DNA of 64,000 bases from contig NZ_JAGJBZ010000001.1 in NCBI RefSeq assembly GCF_020010925.1, positions 3,082,001 through 3,146,000 on the forward strand. The letters run 5' to 3'. The notes under the pieces were generated by a model, which saw only the letters and a program-made list of their open reading frames with translations, did not search any database and was not told the origin of the DNA. Origin of the DNA: Streptomyces griseiscabiei. Its GTDB lineage: Bacteria > Actinomycetota > Actinomycetes > Streptomycetales > Streptomycetaceae. The position numbers were made by a program, and so were the translations under genes. Of the stretch, positions 59,605 to 64,000 are shown piece by piece. Position 1 is the stretch's first letter, and each line of letters starts with the position of its first letter.

Positions 59605-61128
59605 ATGACGACACCTACTTCCAGGAGCGGCTCGGGACGGCGGAGCATCGCCTCTCTCATCTGTGCTTCGCTGGCCGCCGGAGGGCTCGCAGCCGCCGGC
59701 GTGACCGTGCTCGAACCGGGGACAGCCTCCGCTTCCAGCCACCGTGAGGCACCGCTGATCTCCGGTGAGCCCCAGTTCGACAACACCGACGTGTACGCGT
59801 TCGTCAGCCCGGACAAGCCGGACACGACGACGGTCATCGCGAACTGGATCCCCTTCGAGGAGCCCGCGGGCGGACCGAACTTCTTCACCTTCTCCGAGGA
59901 CGCGGAGTACGACATCCGCGTCGACCAGGACGGTGACGCGCAGGAAGACCTGATCTTCCGGTACACGTTCAAGACCAAGACGAAGAACGACAAGACGTTC
60001 CTGTACAACACGGGCGTCGTGGAGAGCCTCGACGACGCGGACCTGAACATCACGCAGACGTACGACATCGACCTCATCAAGCTGAAGGACCGCCGCGCGG
60101 TCTCCAAGACGAAGCTGGCGGACGATGTGTGGGTGGCGCCGTCGAACGTCGGCAAGGCGTCGATGCCGGACTTCAAGAAGCTGCGCGACGAGGCGGTGTA
60201 CAAGACGGCGAGCGGGGTGACCACGTACGCCGGCCAGGCCGACGACCCGTTCTTCCTGGACCTGCGCGTCTTCGACCTGCTGTACGGCGGTGACCTCTCC
60301 GAGGTCGGCCGGGACACGCTCAAGGGCTACAACGTCAACTCGATCGCCCTGCAGGTCCCGAGCGAGGCGCTCGTCCAGTCCAAGGACCAGCCGATCGTCG
60401 GCATCTGGTCGACGACCCAGCGCCAGGGCGCCGACGGCCAGTACCACCAGGTGTCGCGCCTCGGCATGCCGCTGGTGAACGAGGTCGTCAACCCCATCGG
60501 CGACAAGGACAAGTTCAACGCGTCCTCGCCGGTGGACGACGCGCAGTTCCTGAAGAACGTCACCGAGCCGGAGCTGCCCAAGCTCATCGAGGCGATCTAC
60601 AAGATCCCGGCGCCGGCCGAGCCGCGCAACGACCTCGTCGACGTCTTCCTCAAGGGTGTCGAGGGCCTCAACCAGCCGCCGCACGTGACGCCTTCGGAGC
60701 AGCTGCGCCTCAACACCTCGATCGAGCCCACCAAGAAGCCGAAGCGGCTCGGTGTGCTGGACGGTGACAACCAGGGCTTCCCGAACGGACGCCGGCTCAC
60801 CGACGACGTGATCGACATCGCGCTGCAGGTGGTCGAGGGCGAGCTGGTCGACGCCCCGAACGACCTGGGTGACGCGGTCGACAAGAACGACAAGAAGTTC
60901 GGCAAGTCCTTCCCGTACGTCGGTCTGCCGACGGCCGGTTCGCGCGGCAAGACCGTCAAGGGCAACACCACGAACAACGTCCGCAGCGCGCTCGGCGGCG
61001 GTGTCGAGAGCGGCACCGACGACACCACGCTGATCGCCGCCTCGGCGGGTGCCGGCGCTGCCGGTGTCCTGCTGATCGGCTCGGGCCTGCTGTGGTGGCG
61101 CCGTCGGAACGACCGCGCCTACTACTAG
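59605..61128 (+). CDS. Exported DUF4331 protein, predicted SigK target
   Basis: 507-residue exported protein. Signal peptide RRSIASLICASLAAGGLAAAGV with cleavage near GTASASSHREAP. The DUF4331 core follows: ISGEPQFDNTDVYAFVSPDKPD, NFFTFSEDAEYDIRVDQDGD, then VSRLGMPLVNEVVNPIGDKD and PNGRRLTDDVIDIALQVVEG. C-terminal membrane anchor AGAAGVLLIGSGLLWWRRRN holds it at the outer face of the membrane. Function unknown; it is convergent in theme with SigK-regulated secreted proteins of mycobacteria. GAGGAC precedes the ATG. Two genes follow (TPR protein and NicO transporter). Confidence 0.92.
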   Translation: MTTPTSRSGSGRRSIASLICASLAAGGLAAAGVTVLEPGTASASSHREAPLISGEPQFDNTDVYAFVSPDKPDTTTVIANWIPFEEPAGGPNFFTFSEDAEYDIRVDQDGDAQEDLIFRYTFKTKTKNDKTFLYNTGVVESLDDADLNITQTYDIDLIKLKDRRAVSKTKLADDVWVAPSNVGKASMPDFKKLRDEAVYKTASGVTTYAGQADDPFFLDLRVFDLLYGGDLSEVGRDTLKGYNVNSIALQVPSEALVQSKDQPIVGIWSTTQRQGADGQYHQVSRLGMPLVNEVVNPIGDKDKFNASSPVDDAQFLKNVTEPELPKLIEAIYKIPAPAEPRNDLVDVFLKGVEGLNQPPHVTPSEQLRLNTSIEPTKKPKRLGVLDGDNQGFPNGRRLTDDVIDIALQVVEGELVDAPNDLGDAVDKNDKKFGKSFPYVGLPTAGSRGKTVKGNTTNNVRSALGGGVESGTDDTTLIAASAGAGAAGVLLIGSGLLWWRRRNDRAYY

Positions 61129-61174
61129 GCCGACCCGCCTGCGGCCAGGCCCTCCGCCGACCCGCAGGCAGCCC

Positions 61175-61203
61175 GACCGGGCCCTCCCCCATGGGGCCCG
61201 GTC
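61175..61203 (+). terminator. Hairpin after the DUF4331 gene
   Basis: GACCGGGCCC (61175-61184) pairs with GGGCCCGGTC (61194-61203), a 10-bp stem with a nine-base loop, 47 bases after the stop codon. It may reduce readthrough into the TPR gene. Confidence 0.6.
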
Positions 61204-61315
61204 CCCGTGACCGGCGCGGCCCGCTCGTATCCATCCCCCACGGCGCGGGCCGCGCCCCATGACCGTCACAGCACGTCTCGATCACCGCACTCGGCAAGGA
61301 TGTTGAGGAGAGGGC

Positions 61316-63025
61316 ATGTCCTCGGGTACGAACGACAGCGCGCCGCAGAACGGGCGTCCGCGTCCCGACGAGGGGACTCCCGAGACCGACGTCCCCGACC
61401 TCGCGGTCACCGGGTCGGACACCGGGTCCGCTGCCGAGACCGGCTCCGGTTCCGGAGCCGGCGCGTCCGGGCCGACGTCCGACGCGGTGGACAGCCCCGG
61501 GTCCGCGTCCGAAGCCCCCCGCACTTCCGGCCTCGGCCCCGAAGCCGGTGCCGGGGACGGCGCCGAAGCCGGAGGCGACGTCGTCGAGTCCGGTCTCGCG
61601 GCGAGGAGCGAGGCCGGACCGGAACCCGCTCCGGGAGCTGGGCACGGTACCGATGCCGGTGCCGGGCGCAGCCGTCGGCCCGCGCCCGAGTCGGCCCGGC
61701 GGCGGCTGGTGCGGGTCACCGCGTGCGCGGTGGCGCTGGCCGTCGCGTTCACCGGGTTCGCCGTGGCGCTCGGGGCCAAGGACGACGACCGGACGGTCGC
61801 CATGTCGTCCTCGCCGGGGGTCTCGGCGGCGCAGCTCGCCGGGGGCGACCTCGACACGGCGGTCGAGCGGTTGCAGACCCATCTCAAGGAACAGCCCAAG
61901 GACTTCGGCTCCTGGTCCACCCTCGGCCTCGCCTATGTGGAACAGGCCCGGGTGAAGGGCGACCCGTCCCGCTACCCGCAGGCCGAGAAGGCGCTGGAGC
62001 GCTCGCTGAAGCTGCGGCCGGACAACGACCCGGCGCTCGCCGGCCTCGCCGCGCTCGCCGCCGCCCGCCACGAGTTCGAGGACGCCCTGCGCTACGCGGA
62101 CAAGGCGCTCAAGGAGAACCCGTACAGCGAGCGGGCGTTGTGCAGCCGCGTCGACGCGCTGGTCGAACTCGGCCGCTACGACGACGCGTTGAAGGCCGTG
62201 AAGCTCGCCGACACCCGCCGCCCCGGCATCCCCGTCTTCACCCGGTACGCCTATGTGTACGAGCTGCGCGGCGATGTGAAGACCGCCCGGCGCGTCCTGG
62301 AACGGGCCCTCGACTCGGCGGCCACCCGGGGCGACATCGCCTACGTGGCCACCCAGCTCGGCCAACTCGCCTGGAAGCAGGGCGACTACAAGACCTCGCT
62401 CGACCACTACGCCCGCGCCCTCGGCGCCGACGACACCTACCTCCCCGCCCTGGAGGGCCGCGCCCGCGCCCAGGCCGCGAGCGGCGACGGCGCGGAGGCG
62501 ATCCGCGGCCTGGAGCAGGTCGTGTCCTCCTACCCGCTGCCCGGCCCCTTGGTCGTACTCGGCGAGCTGTACGAGGCGAAGGGCGACAAGACGCGGGCGG
62601 GCGACCAGTACGCACTGGTGGACGCCTACACCGCCATCGCCCGCGCCAACGGCGTCAACGCCGACCTCGACACCGCGCTCGCCGCCGCCGACCACGGCGA
62701 CACCAAGGCCGCGCTGCGCGCCGCCGAGGCCGAGTGGAAGCGCCGGGAGACGGTCCACACGGCGGACGCCCTCGCCTGGGCCCTGCACGTCAACGGCCGC
62801 GACGACGAGGCCCTGCCGTACGCCCGCCGCGCCACCGCCACCGGGTACAAGGACGCCACGTTCCTGTACCACCGGGGGATGGTCGAGTACGCGGCCGGCG
62901 ACAAGAAGGAGGCCCGTGCCTCCCTCAAGGCGGCGCTCGACCTCAACGCCGGCTTCTCGCCGCTCGGCGCGGCGCAGGCCCGGAAGACCCTCAAGGCACT
63001 GCAGGCTCAGGAGACCGCCAAGTGA
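61316..63025 (+). CDS. Membrane-anchored TPR repeat protein
   Basis: 569-residue protein. The first 125 residues are acidic and low in complexity (repeated AGTGSGSGAG/GPAPE-like units), then a single membrane helix (VRVTACAVALAVAFTGFAVALG, about 137-158) and at least five tetratricopeptide units (for example DFGSWSTLGLAYVEQARVKG, PALAGLAALAAARHEFEDAL, YIAKLGQLAWKQGDY-like segments) on the outside. TPR arrays assemble protein complexes. Stop overlaps the NicO gene by four bases, so the two are coupled. GAGGAGAGGG before the ATG. Confidence 0.88.
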   Translation: MSSGTNDSAPQNGRPRPDEGTPETDVPDLAVTGSDTGSAAETGSGSGAGASGPTSDAVDSPGSASEAPRTSGLGPEAGAGDGAEAGGDVVESGLAARSEAGPEPAPGAGHGTDAGAGRSRRPAPESARRRLVRVTACAVALAVAFTGFAVALGAKDDDRTVAMSSSPGVSAAQLAGGDLDTAVERLQTHLKEQPKDFGSWSTLGLAYVEQARVKGDPSRYPQAEKALERSLKLRPDNDPALAGLAALAAARHEFEDALRYADKALKENPYSERALCSRVDALVELGRYDDALKAVKLADTRRPGIPVFTRYAYVYELRGDVKTARRVLERALDSAATRGDIAYVATQLGQLAWKQGDYKTSLDHYARALGADDTYLPALEGRARAQAASGDGAEAIRGLEQVVSSYPLPGPLVVLGELYEAKGDKTRAGDQYALVDAYTAIARANGVNADLDTALAAADHGDTKAALRAAEAEWKRRETVHTADALAWALHVNGRDDEALPYARRATATGYKDATFLYHRGMVEYAAGDKKEARASLKAALDLNAGFSPLGAAQARKTLKALQAQETAK

Positions 63026-64000
63026 TCTCATCCCGGCGCGTGTTCGCCTCCGGCACGGCGGTCCTGGTGGCCGCCTGCGCGCTCGTCCTCGGCCCCGCCC
63101 AGGCCGCAAGCGCCCATCCGCTCGGCAACTTCACCGTCAACCGGTACGACGGCCTGGTCGCCGCCCCCGGAGAGCTGAGGATCTTCCATGTGGAGGACCT
63201 CGCGGAGATCCCGGCGACCCAGGCCGCGCCCGCCATCAAGCGGCAGGGCAAGGAGAGCTGGGCCGAAGCGCGGTGCGAGAAGGCCGCCGAGGGCAGTGAG
63301 GTCACCGTCGACGGGAGCGCCGTCGAGGTGGCGCTGAAGTCGAGCCGCGCCGAGGAACGGCCGGGCCAGGCGGGGCTGAAGACCCTGCGGGTGGAGTGCC
63401 GGCTGACGGCCGCGCTGCCGGACCGGGCCGCCGACGTGGGCTTCCACGCGGCCGTGGACTCCGGGCCCGGCTGGCGCGAGGTCACCGCGCGGGGCGACCG
63501 GACGACCCTGACCGGGTCGGATGTGCCGGAGGAGTCGGTCTCGAACCAACTCACCGAGTACCCGGCGGAGTTGCTGCAGTCGCCGGAGGACACGGCGAAG
63601 GCCTCCCTCCAGGTGGAGCCCGGTGGTCCCGCGCTGGCCGAGCAGGAGGGCGCGGCGCCGGGCGCCTCGATCCTGCCGCGCGGCGCGGACCGCTGGACCA
63701 GGGCCCTCGACGACCTGGTCTCCAGCCAGGACCTCACCCTCGGCTTCGGCGCCCTGGCCTTCGGGATCGCCATGTTCCTGGGCGCCATGCACGCGCTCGG
63801 CCCCGGCCACGGCAAGACCCTGATGGCCGCGACGGCCGCCGCGCGCGACCGGGCCCGGATGCGCGACGTCCTGCCCATGGCCGCGTCGGTGACGGTCACC
63901 CACACCCTGGGCGTCGTCGCCCTCGGCCTCCTCGTGCTGGCCGGTTCCGCCGCCGCCCCGTCCGTGATCACCTGGCTGGGCATCGCGAGCGGCCTGTTCG
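63022..64000 (+). CDS. NicO family nickel/cobalt transporter, cut off by the window
   Basis: First 326 residues of a NicO/RcnA-type exporter. Signal-like segment RRVFASGTAVLVAACALVLG, then AHPLGNFTVNRYDGLVA, an extracellular beta domain (about 35-235), and at least two membrane helices carrying HALGPGHGKTLMAATAAARD, the family's metal-pathway motif (H-x4-GHGK). The GTG start shares four bases with the TPR stop. It continues past base 64000. Metal is nickel or cobalt by family; direction of transport not certain. Confidence 0.9.
   Translation, partial: MISSRRVFASGTAVLVAACALVLGPAQAASAHPLGNFTVNRYDGLVAAPGELRIFHVEDLAEIPATQAAPAIKRQGKESWAEARCEKAAEGSEVTVDGSAVEVALKSSRAEERPGQAGLKTLRVECRLTAALPDRAADVGFHAAVDSGPGWREVTARGDRTTLTGSDVPEESVSNQLTEYPAELLQSPEDTAKASLQVEPGGPALAEQEGAAPGASILPRGADRWTRALDDLVSSQDLTLGFGALAFGIAMFLGAMHALGPGHGKTLMAATAAARDRARMRDVLPMAASVTVTHTLGVVALGLLVLAGSAAAPSVITWLGIASGLF

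Noticed and set aside
1..64000. CRISPR arrays, prophage, transposase or biosynthetic gene cluster with tailoring genes
   Set aside because: No regularly spaced repeats, phage structural genes, transposases or tailoring enzymes were seen; the synthetase is a single-gene system with one neighbour.

Overview
The window is a 64 kb piece of a high-GC actinobacterial chromosome, almost certainly from a Streptomyces. The signs are extreme third-position G/C, many GTG starts, GTGA/ATGA gene overlaps, leaderless-looking promoters, a large number of TetR/GntR regulators, and Streptomyces-typical families (SoxR, class F sortase, twin-arginine xylanase, DUF4331). No phage, insertion sequence, integrase, CRISPR array or rRNA operon was seen; one tRNA-Leu(GAG) is present. 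The content is chromosomal metabolism, secretion and regulation rather than an island.

Layout. 1-7.6 kb: M20 peptidase (cut by the window edge), tRNA-Leu, a large Pls-type nonribosomal peptide synthetase whose adenylation pocket reads as lysine-specific, an M1 aminopeptidase directly behind it, a YchJ protein and a broken gene. 7.6-10.5 kb: gluconate module (GntR repressor divergent from gluconokinase and GntP permease). 10.5-13.7 kb: cytochrome b561-like plus molybdopterin oxidoreductase pair, then a KstD-like flavoprotein. 13.9-17.6 kb: DMT transporter, Nudix hydrolase, two DUF202 membrane proteins, a histidine-rich protein and an MBL-fold hydrolase separated by a long hairpin. 17.7-21.8 kb: fatty-acid type module (phosphotransferase, acyl-CoA dehydrogenase, TetR, SDR). 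22-31 kb: NamZ-like muramidase, alpha/beta hydrolase, penicillin acylase, two unknown proteins, a Deinococcus-type RNA ligase, SoxR. 31-35.7 kb: MaoC hydratase, acetyl-xylan-esterase-like deacetylase and GH11 xylanase operon, TetR, YiaAB, acyl-CoA dehydrogenase. 35.7-41.6 kb: TetR, EamA transporter, MHS transporter, alcohol and aldehyde dehydrogenases. 41.6-46.7 kb: DUF3574 protein, class F sortase with a membrane-anchored partner, MFS and citrate transporters. 46.8-57.5 kb: molybdopterin oxidoreductase with TetR, homogentisate dioxygenase with GntR, an orphan type-ISP specificity-like protein, a TetR-controlled DrrAB-like exporter, CoA transferase. 57.5-64 kb: SigK/RskA pair and its divergent DUF4331-TPR-NicO gene line.

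How the genes work together. Several regulatory circuits can be read from operator sequence alone. (1) A motif ATACCGACCGGTCGGTAT recurs at four promoters. (2) AAAACTA-N7-TAGTTTT-like sites lie between a TetR gene and its divergent acyl-CoA dehydrogenase and again 6 kb away in front of the aldehyde dehydrogenase operon. (3) CTAAGC-N4-GCTTAG-like sites lie before a MaoC hydratase and before a TetR gene 2.8 kb away. (4) Two promoter-like elements matching the mycobacterial SigK consensus (CCATCC-N15-CCGAAT) face outward from the sigK/DUF4331 intergenic region. (5) A palindromic TetR operator before the DrrAB-like exporter is repeated inside the exporter's first codons. A dispersed GC-rich palindromic repeat occurs at six intergenic loci, mostly at gene ends.

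All calls are from reading the sequence by eye; no database search was run.
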